Shown in pieces: positions 15,450 to 25,457 of a DNA stretch of 64,000 nt. The stretch is from Mycobacteroides chelonae. GTDB taxonomy: Bacteria; Actinomycetota; Actinomycetes; Mycobacteriales; Mycobacteriaceae. How positions within the stretch are numbered: the stretch's first letter is position 1; each line of letters starts with the position of its first letter. Both the position numbers and the translations under genes were made by a program. The stretch covers positions 62,001-126,000 of the forward strand of contig JACHLF010000011.1 in the NCBI GenBank assembly GCA_014204435.1, in the 5' to 3' direction. The notes beneath the pieces were generated by a model that saw only the letters and a list, made by a program, of their open reading frames with translations, searched no databases and had not been told where the DNA came from.

Positions 15450-17041
15450 CGGCCCTCACTCTCGCCATGTCGCAGGGCGACATCGGCCACCGCGGGCGGA
15501 GGATCCTTCTCGTTGACCGTACGTAACGTCTGCTCGACGGCCGGATTCACGATATCCAGCAGCGGCTTGGGATAGATACCCAACACCAGCAGCAGCGCGA
15601 CCAGCGGCGCCACCACAGTCAGCTCACGGCGCGTCAAATCGCCAATACTCTCGTTTCCCGGAGCCAACGGTCCGGTCATCATGCGCTGATACATCCACAG
15701 CACGTAGATCGCCGCCAACACCAACGCGATCACCGTGCACGCCGCAGCTACCGGATAACGAGTGAATGTTCCCACCAGTACCAGGAATTCACTGATAAAA
15801 GGCGCCAATCCGGGCAACGATAGCGTGGCTAGACCCGCCACCAAGAAAGATCCGGCGAGCACCGGCGCTACCTTCTGCACTCCCCCGTATGTCGCGATGA
15901 GTCGAGAGCCCCTGCGGGATAACAGAAATCCCGCAACCAACATCAGCGCCGCCGTTGAGATTCCGTGATTGACCATGTACAGCGTCGAACCAGACTGCCC
16001 CTGATTTGTCATCGCGAAGATGCCCAGGATGATGAAGCCGAAGTGCGATATCGAGGTGTAGGCGATCAGACGCATCACATCGACCTGACCGATTGCCACG
16101 ATGGCGCCGTAAATGATGCCGATGACCGCCAGCGTGATGATGACGGGGGTGAAATACCTACTGGCATCGGGGAACAGCTGGATGCAATACCGCAGCATCG
16201 CGAAGGTGCCTACCTTGTCGACGATCGCCATCATAAGCACCGCGCTGGCCGGGGTGGCGTGCACGGCGGCGTCGGGCAACCAAGTGTGCAGAGGCCACAG
16301 CGGTGCCTTGACCGCGAACGCGAACATGAATCCCACAAAGAGTGCCTTAGCCGCGCCTGGATCGATGTCGAGCGCGCCGGTGGCGACCAGTTCAGCGATG
16401 TCCCGCAGGTCGAAGGTACCGGCGTGGCCACGTGCGGTGACCACATACAGCCCGATGACCGCCGCCAGCATGATCAGGCCGCCGAACAGGTTGTACATCA
16501 AGAACTTCACCGCCGCCCGCGAACGCTGCGTGGCGTCGGAGTGCATGCTTCCGAATCCTCCGATCAGGAAGTACATCGGGATCAGCATGGCCTCGAAGAA
16601 GATGTAGAACAGCAGCACATCCAGGGCCGAGAAGGACAGCAGCACCATGGATTCCACGACCAGGATCAGCGCCACGTAGCGGTGCGCCACCGGACGATTG
16701 CCGTAGCCGGGGGCCTCGGCGCCGTCGTTCCACCCAGCCACCAACAAAATGGGAAGAAGGCCCGTGGTCAGCAGCACCAATGCCAGGCCAATCCCGTCGA
16801 GACCCACTGCGTACTTCATCCCGAAGGCCGGTATCCAGGAGACCGATTCGACGAACTGATACTGCGGACCGGAGGGGTCGAACGCGACCGCCAGTCCGAT
16901 CGCGACGATCAGCGCGAGCACCGCCGCACCCAGGGCGGCCGATTTCGCCAACGTGCGCTGGTGCGTCGGTATCAGCAGCACCCCGGCGGCGCCCGCCAAG
17001 GGAATGAGCCACAGAGCTGTCACCGCACCCACGACACTCAC
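15446..17041 (-). CDS. nuoM: NADH-quinone oxidoreductase subunit M
   Basis: Proton-pumping antiporter-like subunit, 531 residues with about 14 membrane helices. Seen are WIPAFGMKYAVGLDGIGLAL near the N-terminus, the YIFFEAMLIPMYFLIG helix containing the conserved membrane glutamate, KAPLWPLHTWLPDAAVHATP with the key lysine, and DVMRLIAYTSISHFGFIILG. The GTG at 17041 is chosen because it overlaps the nuoL stop (GTGA), as at most other junctions of the operon; the frame stays open to 17089 but would then overlap nuoL by more than 50 bases. It is followed by nuoN with an ATGA overlap. Confidence 0.96.
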   Translation of the reverse strand: MSVVGAVTALWLIPLAGAAGVLLIPTHQRTLAKSAALGAAVLALIVAIGLAVAFDPSGPQYQFVESVSWIPAFGMKYAVGLDGIGLALVLLTTGLLPILLVAGWNDGAEAPGYGNRPVAHRYVALILVVESMVLLSFSALDVLLFYIFFEAMLIPMYFLIGGFGSMHSDATQRSRAAVKFLMYNLFGGLIMLAAVIGLYVVTARGHAGTFDLRDIAELVATGALDIDPGAAKALFVGFMFAFAVKAPLWPLHTWLPDAAVHATPASAVLMMAIVDKVGTFAMLRYCIQLFPDASRYFTPVIITLAVIGIIYGAIVAIGQVDVMRLIAYTSISHFGFIILGIFAMTNQGQSGSTLYMVNHGISTAALMLVAGFLLSRRGSRLIATYGGVQKVAPVLAGSFLVAGLATLSLPGLAPFISEFLVLVGTFTRYPVAAACTVIALVLAAIYVLWMYQRMMTGPLAPGNESIGDLTRRELTVVAPLVALLLVLGIYPKPLLDIVNPAVEQTLRTVNEKDPPPAVADVALRHGESEGR

Positions 17042-18903
17042 CACCTCACTGCCATCAACACCGCGACCACCAGGGCCGCGCCGACGCACATGGACAACGC
17101 GTACGAGCGCACATGACCGGTCTGCATCTGCCGCACCCGCCCCGAGACCGCGCCGAGTGTGGAGGCCACACCGTTGACGAGACCGTCGACGGCGCGGTTG
17201 TCGGCGAGAACCAGTCCACGGGTGAGTCTTTGTCCGGGACGCATGAACACCGCTTCGTTGACGGCATCACCATAAAGATCGCGACGTGCGGCGACGGTGA
17301 GCCGTGAACCCTGCGGCGCCGTCTCGGGAACATCGGTGCGGTACATCCGAGAGGCGACACCGACTCCGCAGAGCACCACCGTGACGGTGACCGCGCTGAT
17401 CACCCATGCCGGAACGGGTGGCTCACCGTGATGCGCGCCGACAACAGGCTCCAGCCAATTCTGCAGAGCCCCGCCGAAGCTCAGGACAAAGCCCGCGCCC
17501 ACCGAACCGACGGCGAGCACCATCATCGGCCATGTCATCACCGACGGAGACTCGTGTGGATGCGCGTCTTCACGCCAACGGCGCTTGCCGAAGAAGGTGA
17601 GAAGCATGACCCGGGTCATGTAGAACGCGGTGATCCCGGCCCCCAGCAGCGCCACCGTCCCCAGCAGAAGACCTCCCGCGCCACCGTGCCCGAAAGCGAC
17701 CTCGATGATCTTGTCCTTCGAGTAGAAACCCGCGAACGGCGGAACACCGATGATGGCAAGGTATCCGAGCCCGAAGGTGACGAAGGTTATCGGCATGACC
17801 GTACGCAGTCCGCCGTAACGACGCATGTCGGTCTCGTCGTTCATGCCGTGCATGACCGATCCCGCACCGAGGAACAGCCCCGCCTTGAAGAAACCGTGTG
17901 TCAGCAGATGCATGATCGCTACCGCATACCCGGCGGGCCCCAGCCCGGCCGCCAGCACCATGTACCCGATCTGCGACATCGTGCTCGCGGCGAGAGTCTT
18001 CTTGATGTCGTCCTTGGCGCACCCGATGATCGCCCCGAAGAGCAGAGTGACGGCGCCGACGAGCACCACCGCCGCCTGGGCAGAGGGGGCGCGTTCGAAG
18101 ATCGGCCCGGACCGGGTGATCAGGTAGACACCCGCGGTCACCATGGTGGCCGCGTGGATGAGTGCCGAGACCGGGGTGGGGCCCTCCATCGCGTCCCCAA
18201 GCCAGGACTGCAGCGGCACCTGAGCCGACTTTCCGCAGGCCGCCAGTAGCAGAGCCAATCCGATTGCGGTGTCACGACTCTCACCGGCAGCGCCCGCCGA
18301 CCCCAGCACCTGCGCAAAGCCGACCGAGCCGAATGTCGCGAACATCAGCATCATGGCCAGCGCCAACCCCATATCGCCTACCCGGTTGACGATGAAGGCC
18401 TTTTTCGCCGCGGCCGCTGCCGACGGCTTCTGATACCAGAAGCCGATCAGTAGGTAGGACGCCAGGCCGACACCTTCCCAGCCCACGTACAAACCGAGAA
18501 AGTTGTCGGCGAGAACCAGCAACAACATGGCCGCCAGGAAGAGGTTCACGTAGCCGAAGAAGCGGCGCCGGCCAGAATCGTGTGCCATGTAGCCGATCGA
18601 GTAGATGTGGATGAGGGAGCCCACACCCGTGATCAGCAGCGCGAAGCACACGGACAGCTGATCGAGGGTCAACCCGAAATCGACGTGCAGCGATCCAACC
18701 GGAACCCAGCTGAAAAGCGTTTCGTGTACTGCCCGTTCGGTGCCGGAGCGGCCGAGCATGGCGAGGAATGAGAGGACGGCGACGAGGAAGGATGCCAGGG
18801 ATGTCGCGCAACCCAGTAGGTGCCCCCACGCGTCCCCGCGACGACCGACGAGCAGGAGTACGGCCGCACCCGCGAGGGGTAGCGCCGGCATGAGCCATGT
18901 CAC
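17038..18903 (-). CDS. nuoL: NADH-quinone oxidoreductase subunit L
   Basis: Largest antiporter-like subunit of complex I, 621 residues. It shows GLTLDQLSVCFALLITGVGSL, the helix FLGLYVGWEGVGLASYLLIGFWY, KSAQVPLQSWLGDAMEGPTPV with the pumping lysine, and DDIKKTLAASTMSQIGYM. The C-terminal region contains the long lateral-helix portion and ends in a final membrane segment. The GTG at 18903 is preceded by AAAGGA at about ten bases. A 20-base gap to nuoK is one of only two real gaps in the operon. Confidence 0.97.
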   Translation of the reverse strand: MTWLMPALPLAGAAVLLLVGRRGDAWGHLLGCATSLASFLVAVLSFLAMLGRSGTERAVHETLFSWVPVGSLHVDFGLTLDQLSVCFALLITGVGSLIHIYSIGYMAHDSGRRRFFGYVNLFLAAMLLLVLADNFLGLYVGWEGVGLASYLLIGFWYQKPSAAAAAKKAFIVNRVGDMGLALAMMLMFATFGSVGFAQVLGSAGAAGESRDTAIGLALLLAACGKSAQVPLQSWLGDAMEGPTPVSALIHAATMVTAGVYLITRSGPIFERAPSAQAAVVLVGAVTLLFGAIIGCAKDDIKKTLAASTMSQIGYMVLAAGLGPAGYAVAIMHLLTHGFFKAGLFLGAGSVMHGMNDETDMRRYGGLRTVMPITFVTFGLGYLAIIGVPPFAGFYSKDKIIEVAFGHGGAGGLLLGTVALLGAGITAFYMTRVMLLTFFGKRRWREDAHPHESPSVMTWPMMVLAVGSVGAGFVLSFGGALQNWLEPVVGAHHGEPPVPAWVISAVTVTVVLCGVGVASRMYRTDVPETAPQGSRLTVAARRDLYGDAVNEAVFMRPGQRLTRGLVLADNRAVDGLVNGVASTLGAVSGRVRQMQTGHVRSYALSMCVGAALVVAVLMAVRW

Positions 18904-18923
18904 GGGCGGCTTTCCTTTCTTCC

Positions 18924-19223
18924 CTAGAACTTCAACAAATCGGCGTCATCGACCGAAGCCGACCTGCGGGTGCGGAAGATGGTCATGATGATCCCCAGCC
19001 CCACAACCACTTCCGTGGCCGCGACAACCATGGTGAAGAATGCGATGACCTGCCCGTCGAGGTTCCCGTGCATGCGGGCGAAGGTGACGAACGCCAGGTT
19101 GGCAGCGTTGAGCATGAGTTCCACGCTCATGAAGACAACTATCGCGTTGCGGCGCAACATCACGCCCGCAGCGCCGATGGTGAAGATGAGTGCGGCCAGA
19201 TAGAGATAGTTATCGGGGTTCAC
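18924..19223 (-). CDS. nuoK: NADH-quinone oxidoreductase subunit K
   Basis: Small membrane subunit of complex I, 99 residues with three helices. The conserved helix-2 glutamate is in VVFMSVELMLNAANLAFVTF, and the third helix carries the second glutamate in VVAATEVVVGLGIIMTIFR. The GTG at 19223 overlaps the nuoJ stop (GTGA). The protein helps form the membrane proton-transfer path between the quinone site and the antiporter subunits. Length and both glutamates are normal for the family. Confidence 0.96.
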   Translation of the reverse strand: MNPDNYLYLAALIFTIGAAGVMLRRNAIVVFMSVELMLNAANLAFVTFARMHGNLDGQVIAFFTMVVAATEVVVGLGIIMTIFRTRRSASVDDADLLKF

Positions 19224-19981
19224 CGCGCCTCCATGTCTCGAGGGGTGAGCACACCGCTGACCGACAACGCCGAGAACGATCCGTCGGGAAGCAGCGCGGG
19301 AACATCGACAGCGTTGTGACGGGCGTATACACCGGGATTCGGCAGCGGAGTGGCGCGGTCTCCCTGCTGGAACCGTCGAATGACCAATTCGCGCTGACCG
19401 CCGGTGTGGCCCAGTTTCTCGCGGTGCGCCAGCACCATCGCACCGATCGTCGCGGTGATCAACAGTGCTCCGGTCAACTCGAACGCCCAGAGATAATCGA
19501 TGAAGATGCGCTCGGCTAAACCTTCGACGTTTCCTCGGCTGTTGGCTTGGTCCAGTCCGACGAACGCCGTGGTGGAAGCATTTCCGATGCCGGCGACGGC
19601 GAGTATCCCGAATCCCAGCCCCGCCGCCACGGCGCCCACCCGCTGTCCGGGCAGGGTCTCCACCAGTGAGTCCGAGGAATCCACGCCCACGAACATCAGC
19701 ACGAACAGGAACAGCATCATGACCGCACCGGTGTACACCACCACCTGAGCCACACCCAGGAACAGCGCGCCCTGGGCCACGAAGAACACCGCCAGGATGA
19801 CCATCGTCATCGCCAGGAAGATCGCCGAGTACACGGCCTTGGGCGCGGCGATCACCCCGAGCGCACCGACGACCGCGACAGTGCCGAGCACCCAGAATGT
19901 CACTCCTTCCCACGTCGGAGTGCGCGACAAGCCCTCGGCCGCAAGCACTGCCGCGTGGGCGGCCACGACATCGAAACTCAC
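19220..19981 (-). CDS. nuoJ: NADH-quinone oxidoreductase subunit J
   Basis: Membrane subunit of complex I, 253 residues. Five helices are visible, including AVYSAIFLAMTMVILAVFFVAQGALFLG (given here only as the motif around residues 45-72) and VVVYTGAVMMLFLFVLMFVG, the pi-bulge helix that moves during turnover. A C-terminal soluble extension of about 65 residues (GQRELVIRRFQQGD to TPRDMEAR) is a feature of actinobacterial NuoJ. The GTG at 19981 overlaps the nuoI stop (GTGA). Confidence 0.95.
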   Translation of the reverse strand: MSFDVVAAHAAVLAAEGLSRTPTWEGVTFWVLGTVAVVGALGVIAAPKAVYSAIFLAMTMVILAVFFVAQGALFLGVAQVVVYTGAVMMLFLFVLMFVGVDSSDSLVETLPGQRVGAVAAGLGFGILAVAGIGNASTTAFVGLDQANSRGNVEGLAERIFIDYLWAFELTGALLITATIGAMVLAHREKLGHTGGQRELVIRRFQQGDRATPLPNPGVYARHNAVDVPALLPDGSFSALSVSGVLTPRDMEAR

Positions 19982-20514
19982 CTGGCTTCCCCTCCGGCCC
20001 TCGGCAGGTTGCCCAGGTAGTAGTCGGTGTCCGTGGTGCCGGGATACATCGCATGCGGTGGTGGCGCCATACCCGGCTGCAGCGGCGCCAGCAGCTTGTC
20101 CTTGCCGTAGATGAGGTCGGCCCGGTTGTCGTCGGCCATCTCGTAGTCGTTGGTCATGGTGAGCGCCCGTGTGGGGCACGCCTCGATGCATAATCCGCAG
20201 CCGATGCACCGCAGGTAGTTGATCTGATAGACCCGGCCGTACCGTTCGCCCGGCGAAAACCGCTCCTGCTCAGAATTGTCCGCGCCCTCAACGAATATGG
20301 CGTCGGCAGGACACGCCCACGCACACAGCTCACAGCCAATGCATTTTTCCAGCCCATCCGAGTACCTGTTGAGCTGGTGTCGCCCGTGGTAGCGCGGCGC
20401 GGTGGGCTGCTTCTTCTCGGGGTACTGCTCGGTGAGCGGCTTCTTGAACATGGACGAGAACGTCACCCAGAACCCGGCCATGGCATCCGCCGAACGTCGC
20501 AAAAGATCAGGCAT
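19978..20514 (-). CDS. nuoI: NADH-quinone oxidoreductase subunit I
   Basis: Peripheral-arm iron-sulfur subunit of 178 residues that carries clusters N6a and N6b toward quinone. Two complete ferredoxin motifs are present, CIGCELCAWACPADAI and CIGCGLCIEACPTRAL, each with the four cysteine ligands. The N-terminal amphipathic stretch (MAGFWVTFSSMFKKPLTEQYP) rests on the membrane subunits. The ATG at 20514 overlaps the end of nuoH by eight bases. The C-terminal Pro/Gly-rich tail (LLAPLQPGMAPPPHAMYPG) is short and of unknown role. Confidence 0.97.
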   Translation of the reverse strand: MPDLLRRSADAMAGFWVTFSSMFKKPLTEQYPEKKQPTAPRYHGRHQLNRYSDGLEKCIGCELCAWACPADAIFVEGADNSEQERFSPGERYGRVYQINYLRCIGCGLCIEACPTRALTMTNDYEMADDNRADLIYGKDKLLAPLQPGMAPPPHAMYPGTTDTDYYLGNLPRAGGEAR

Positions 20515-21775
20515 GTGCGTCTTGCTTTCTGGTCGGATGTGGGGCGGTACCAACGTGCTGACCCGGCAGTGGCGGCACCGGGAATCCGCCCGCCATCGGA
20601 TCGAAATTGTTAGACAACAAGGGTTTTGGTATTTCCGTTCGCCGGGAGAGGACGCCCACCAAGGCGATGGCGCCGACCGAGACCACCAATCCGGTGATCC
20701 CGAGGATGATCGATGGGTTTCCGTGTCCGTAGAGCGCCATGGCTTGCACCATGCCGACAATGACGATCCATACCAATGCCACCGGGATCAGGATCTCCCA
20801 GCCCAATCGCATGAACTGGTCATAGCGCAGTCTGGGCAGCGTGGCACGCAGCCACATGAACAGGAACATAAAGCCCCACACCTTGGCCACGAACCACAGC
20901 ACCGGCCACCACGAGGTATTTGCGCCATCGACGAGGCTCAGTGGCCACGGGGCATGCCAGCCTCCCAAGAACATGGTGGCAGCCAGCCCAGAAACAGTTG
21001 CCATGTTGATGTATTCGGCGAGCATGAACATGGCGAAGCGCAGCGAGGAGTATTCGGTGTGGAAGCCACCGACCAGTTCTCCCTCGGCCTCGGGCAGGTC
21101 GAAGGGTGCCCGGTTCGTCTCCCCCACCATCGCGGTGACGTACACCAGGAACGACGGCAACAGCAGAAAGACGTACCAGCGGCCGGCTTGCGACGCCACG
21201 ATCCCCGACGTCGACATCGTTCCCGCGAGTAGGAACACTGCCGCGAACGTGAGACCCATCGCGATCTCGTAGGAGATGACCTGCGCGGAAGACCTCAATC
21301 CACCCAACAGCGGGTAGGTAGACCCGGATGCCCAGCCTCCCAACACGATCCCGTACACACCGACCGAAGTAACCGCAAGTACAAAGAGAATCGCCACGGG
21401 CAGGTCGGTGAGCTGCAGTGGCGTGCGGTGACCAAGGACCGACACCACAGGCCCGAACGGGATAACCGCGTAGGCGACAATCGCCGGCACCACCGAGATG
21501 ATGGGCGCGAGCAGATAGATCGGCTTGTCCACTCCCGCTGGCGTCAGGCCCTCCTTGAGGGCAAGTTTGACGCCATCGGCAAGGCTCTGCAGCAGACCGA
21601 ACGGGCCCACCCGGTTGGGGCCTATCCGACGCTGCATCCAGGCCAGTACCTTGCGTTCGACCAGAATCGCGACGAGCACGGTGAGGACCAAAAATGCGAA
21701 CACCGCAACGCATTTCACCAGGACAAGCCAGAGCGGATCAATCCCGAACATCGACAGATCAGCTTTTCCGGTCAT
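20507..21775 (-). CDS. nuoH: NADH-quinone oxidoreductase subunit H
   Basis: Membrane subunit of 422 residues at the interface with the peripheral arm; it forms much of the quinone chamber. Marks are ILVERKVLAWMQRRIGPNRVGP and LLQSLADGVKLALKEG near the start, SYEIAMGL, and NRAPFDLPEAEGELVGGFHTEYS with the conserved acidic loop. The C-terminus after the last helix is extended and Pro-rich (FPVPPLPGQHVG), as in other actinobacteria. The ATG at 21775 overlaps the nuoG stop as ATGA. Confidence 0.97.
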   Translation of the reverse strand: MTGKADLSMFGIDPLWLVLVKCVAVFAFLVLTVLVAILVERKVLAWMQRRIGPNRVGPFGLLQSLADGVKLALKEGLTPAGVDKPIYLLAPIISVVPAIVAYAVIPFGPVVSVLGHRTPLQLTDLPVAILFVLAVTSVGVYGIVLGGWASGSTYPLLGGLRSSAQVISYEIAMGLTFAAVFLLAGTMSTSGIVASQAGRWYVFLLLPSFLVYVTAMVGETNRAPFDLPEAEGELVGGFHTEYSSLRFAMFMLAEYINMATVSGLAATMFLGGWHAPWPLSLVDGANTSWWPVLWFVAKVWGFMFLFMWLRATLPRLRYDQFMRLGWEILIPVALVWIVIVGMVQAMALYGHGNPSIILGITGLVVSVGAIALVGVLSRRTEIPKPLLSNNFDPMAGGFPVPPLPGQHVGTAPHPTRKQDAHA

Positions 21776-24156
21776 AGCGCAACCTCGATTCGCACCACGT
21801 GTCCCAGCGCCGGACCGAGTTGCCGGTGAACCTCCGAACCCGCCGAACGCATGGGTAACCACACCACCCTGTCCGGCATCTCGGTTATCTGCAGCGGCAA
21901 GGTGATGGCCCCCGGAATCGACTCCGACATACTGCGCACGGTCACCGATTCACCCTCCGCGGCGCCGATTTCGTTGGCGGTCGCTTCCGAAAGTCGCACC
22001 TGAGCCGGATGCGCGGTGCCTGCCAGATACTGCTCCCCATCCTGCAACCGACCGGCATCGAGGAGCATCCGCCATGAGGCCAGCACCGCCTCCCCCGCTT
22101 CGGGCTGCGGCCTGGCCGTCGCCCTTACGGCCCCCGGAGTCTCCCGCACGCCCTCCCAGGGGCCGATATCCGCGAGCTCGGCGAGTGCCTCGCTTCCACG
22201 GCTCAGGCCAATCGGACGATCCATCCGCCGAGCCAGAGCGGCCAGCACTCTGAGATCATCGAGGGCATCACTGGCATCCAGTGCGGTGTCGAAAGGCCTC
22301 AGCCTGCCTTCCCAATTCACGAAACTGCCCGACTTCTCGGCGACCGCCGCCACCGGGAGCACGACATCGGCAAGCTCCGTGACTGCCCCATGGCGCATCT
22401 CGAGGCTGACCACGAATGCGGCCTGGAGCGCACCGGCCGCTGCGGCGGGGTACGGCAGATCGTCCAGCTCGACGCCACCGACGAGGAAGGCACCCAAGCC
22501 GCTTCCCGGATCCAGCATGGCGGCGGCGTCAAGACCGGGCAGGTCCGGAAGCGCGATCACACCCCACTTTTCCGCGATGATGCGGCGTGCCGCGCTGTCG
22601 GATACCGGGTGCGCGCCGGGGAGCAGTCTTGGCAGCGCCCCGGCTTCCAATGCACCGCGTTCGCCCGCCCTGCGCGGAATCCATACCAGCGTGGCACCTG
22701 TCGTGAATGCCAGCTGGGCCGCGGCAGACAGGGCACCGGGCGTGGACGCCAGCCGCTCTCCTACCATGATCACCGCGCCCGGCTGACGCAATAGTTCGGA
22801 ATTTGACAGTTCTGCAATGGTTTCCGACTCAGCGCCGGGAACGGTGGCAATCACGTCGGCGGAGAGCTTCGTGGACCCGCGGCTTGCGAAGGGCGCGATG
22901 GTGAGCACCTTCATTCCCCGTATGCGCACCGCCTTGCGCAAACGCAGGAACACGATGGGAGATTCCTCCTCCGGCTCGAATCCCGCCAACAGGACCATCG
23001 GCGCCGATTCCAGCGCCGCGTACGTCTGCGTCATCCCACGCCCGGCAACAGCCGAACCGAGGAACGCCGCCTCCTCAACGCTGTGCGCGCGAGCCCGGAA
23101 GTCTATATTGTTGGTGCCCAACGCCATACGGGCGAATTTGACGTACGCGTAGGAATCCTCGACGGTGAGCCGCCCCCCGGTCAACACTCCGGCGTTTGCG
23201 CCGGCACCGGCCAAACCCTTTGCGGCGGCTTCCAGTGCCTGCGGCCAGGATGCCTGCACCAAGTCTCCGGACTCGTTACGAATCAGCGGGTCGGTGATGC
23301 GGTCCCCCGCGGTGGCGTAGGTGAACGCCCAGCGTCCCTTATCGCAGTTCCATTCCTCGTTGACTTCCGGATCATCACCGGCAAGGCGCCGCAACACCTT
23401 TCCTCTTCGGTGGTCGGTCCGCTGCGCGCATCCACTGGCGCAGTGCTCGCAGACGCTGGGCGAGGACACCAGATCGAACGGGCGAGCGCGGAATCGGTAA
23501 GCGGCGCCGGTCAGCGCCCCCACCGGGCAGATCTGCACGGTATTGCCGGAGAAGTACGACTCGAAGGGTTCGTCACCGGCGATGCCCACCTGCTGTAGCG
23601 CGCCGCGTTCCAACAGCTCGATGAACGGATCGCCGGCCACCTGCTGGGAGAACCGGGTGCAACGGGCGCACAGCACACAACGCTCCCTGTCCAGCAGCAC
23701 CTCGGTGGACAGCGGAATCGGCTTGGGAAACGTGCGCTTGGCCTCGGTGAAACGGGTCTCGGCTCGCCCCGTCGACATCGCCTGGTTCTGCAATGGACAC
23801 TCTCCGCCCTTATCGCAAACCGGACAGTCGAGTGGATGGTTGATCAGCAGCAGTTCCATCACGCCGCTCTGCGCCTTCTGCGCCGCTTCAGATGTCACCT
23901 GGGTGTGCACCACCATCTCGTCGGTGACGGTGGTGGTGCACGCCGCGAGCGGCTTACGCTGCCCCTCCACCTCGACCAGACACTGGCGGCACGCACCCAC
24001 CGGATCGAGCAGTGGGTGATCGCAGAACCTGGGTATCTGTATACCGATGAGTTCTGCGGCCCGGATCACCAACGTGCCCCTGGGCACCGAGATGTCGGTT
24101 CCGTCGATGTTGACGGTGACGAACTCGGTGTTGAGAGCCGGCTCTGTGGCGGTCAT
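21772..24156 (-). CDS. nuoG: NADH-quinone oxidoreductase subunit G
   Basis: Large iron-sulfur subunit, 794 residues. The N-terminal 2Fe-2S domain (CDHPLLDPVGACRQCLVEVEG) is followed by the His/Cys-ligated cluster motif NHPLDCPVCDKGGECPLQ, CVLCARCTRF and then CEHCASGC. A further Cys lies 27 residues later in EEWNCDKGRW; this CxxCxxxCx27C set should bind the extra cluster N7, present only in some bacteria. The remainder is a molybdopterin-oxidoreductase-like fold without cofactor. The ATG overlaps the nuoF stop (ATGA). Confidence 0.97.
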   Translation of the reverse strand: MTATEPALNTEFVTVNIDGTDISVPRGTLVIRAAELIGIQIPRFCDHPLLDPVGACRQCLVEVEGQRKPLAACTTTVTDEMVVHTQVTSEAAQKAQSGVMELLLINHPLDCPVCDKGGECPLQNQAMSTGRAETRFTEAKRTFPKPIPLSTEVLLDRERCVLCARCTRFSQQVAGDPFIELLERGALQQVGIAGDEPFESYFSGNTVQICPVGALTGAAYRFRARPFDLVSSPSVCEHCASGCAQRTDHRRGKVLRRLAGDDPEVNEEWNCDKGRWAFTYATAGDRITDPLIRNESGDLVQASWPQALEAAAKGLAGAGANAGVLTGGRLTVEDSYAYVKFARMALGTNNIDFRARAHSVEEAAFLGSAVAGRGMTQTYAALESAPMVLLAGFEPEEESPIVFLRLRKAVRIRGMKVLTIAPFASRGSTKLSADVIATVPGAESETIAELSNSELLRQPGAVIMVGERLASTPGALSAAAQLAFTTGATLVWIPRRAGERGALEAGALPRLLPGAHPVSDSAARRIIAEKWGVIALPDLPGLDAAAMLDPGSGLGAFLVGGVELDDLPYPAAAAGALQAAFVVSLEMRHGAVTELADVVLPVAAVAEKSGSFVNWEGRLRPFDTALDASDALDDLRVLAALARRMDRPIGLSRGSEALAELADIGPWEGVRETPGAVRATARPQPEAGEAVLASWRMLLDAGRLQDGEQYLAGTAHPAQVRLSEATANEIGAAEGESVTVRSMSESIPGAITLPLQITEMPDRVVWLPMRSAGSEVHRQLGPALGHVVRIEVAL

Positions 24157-25457
24157 CGGTTTTCCTCCGCGAAGACGGTGCTGGCCGCCGCGTCAAAGGG
24201 ACACCCCTTCTCCAGGTGAGCCTCGTATTCTCCGCGGAAGTACTTGAGCGAGGACATGATCGGACTCGCGGCGCCGTCACCGAGTGCACAGAAGGACTTG
24301 CCCAGCACGATGTCCGAGATATCCAGAAGTTTGTCGAGGTCCTCGGCGGTCCCCTCACCGGATTCGAGTCGCGCCAGGATGCGCACCAACCAGTAGGTGC
24401 CTTCCCGACACGGTGTGCACTTGCCGCAAGATTCGTGCGCATAGAACTCGGTCCACCGCAGCACCGCGCGCACCACGCAGGTGGTGTCGTCGAATATCTG
24501 TAAAGCCTTGGTACCCAGCATCGATCCGGCGGCGCTGACGCCCTCGTAATCGAGTGGGACATCCAGGTGTTCTGCGGTGAACAACGGTGTCGACGAGCCA
24601 CCGGGCGTCCAGAACTTGAGCCCGTGTCCGTCGCGTATACCCCCGGCCAATTCTAGGAGCTGCCGCAGCGTCACCCCGAGCGGAGCCTCGTACTGTCCGG
24701 GTCTGCGTACGTGTCCGGACAAGGAGTAGAGAGTGAATCCCGGCGATTTCTCCGACCCCATCGTGCGGAACCATTCGACACCACGCCGCACGATGGCCGG
24801 GACACTCGCGATGGACTCGACGTTATTGACCACGGTCGGGCTGGCATACAGACCCGCGACGGCCGGGAACGGCGGACGTAGCCGCGGCTGGCCGCGTCGC
24901 CCTTCCAGCGAGTCCAACAGTGCGGTCTCTTCCCCGCAGATGTAGGCACCGGCACCGGCGTGCACCACCAGTTCCAGATCGAAACCGCTGTCCAGGATGT
25001 TGCGGCCCAGGTATCCGGCCTCATAGGCCTGCGCGACCGCGGTCTGCAATCGTCTGATCACCGAGATGACCTCACCGCGAACGTAGATGAAGGCGTGCGA
25101 GGCCCGGATCGCATACGCCGCGATGACGATGCCCTCGACGAGGGTATGCGGAGTCGCCAACATCAGCGGAATGTCCTTGCAGGTGCCGGGTTCGGATTCG
25201 TCGGCGTTCACCACCAGGTAGTGCGGCCTGCCGTCACCCTGTGGGATGAAGGACCACTTGGTGCCCGTCGGAAACCCCGCTCCGCCACGCCCACGTAGCC
25301 CCGCGTCCTTGATCATGGCGATCGCCGCGTCCGGTTCCATGTCCAGTGCGCGGCGCAGGCCCTCGTAGCCCGCGTGACGCAGATACCCCTCGAGGGTCCA
25401 GGAGTCGCCCTCGTCCCAGTGCTCGGACAGGACCGGAGTCAGAATCGTCGATGTCAC
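24153..25457 (-). CDS. nuoF: NADH-quinone oxidoreductase subunit F
   Basis: NADH-binding flavoprotein subunit of 434 residues, the entry point of electrons. Visible are the Gly-rich NADH/FMN site GLRGRGGAGFPTGTKW, the second flavin site VVNADESEPGTCKDI, and the N3 cluster motif ESCGKCTPCREGTYW with a fourth Cys in GKSFCALGDGA. The GTG at 25457 is chosen because it overlaps the nuoE stop (GTGA) and precedes the family N-terminus; the open frame reaches further upstream but there lies inside nuoE. Confidence 0.97.
   Translation of the reverse strand: MTSTILTPVLSEHWDEGDSWTLEGYLRHAGYEGLRRALDMEPDAAIAMIKDAGLRGRGGAGFPTGTKWSFIPQGDGRPHYLVVNADESEPGTCKDIPLMLATPHTLVEGIVIAAYAIRASHAFIYVRGEVISVIRRLQTAVAQAYEAGYLGRNILDSGFDLELVVHAGAGAYICGEETALLDSLEGRRGQPRLRPPFPAVAGLYASPTVVNNVESIASVPAIVRRGVEWFRTMGSEKSPGFTLYSLSGHVRRPGQYEAPLGVTLRQLLELAGGIRDGHGLKFWTPGGSSTPLFTAEHLDVPLDYEGVSAAGSMLGTKALQIFDDTTCVVRAVLRWTEFYAHESCGKCTPCREGTYWLVRILARLESGEGTAEDLDKLLDISDIVLGKSFCALGDGAASPIMSSLKYFRGEYEAHLEKGCPFDAAASTVFAEENR

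Noticed and set aside
15965..17116. 383-codon plus-strand frame opposite nuoM
   Set aside because: Antisense shadow of nuoM, rich in Gln/His/Arg, without domain motifs or start signals.
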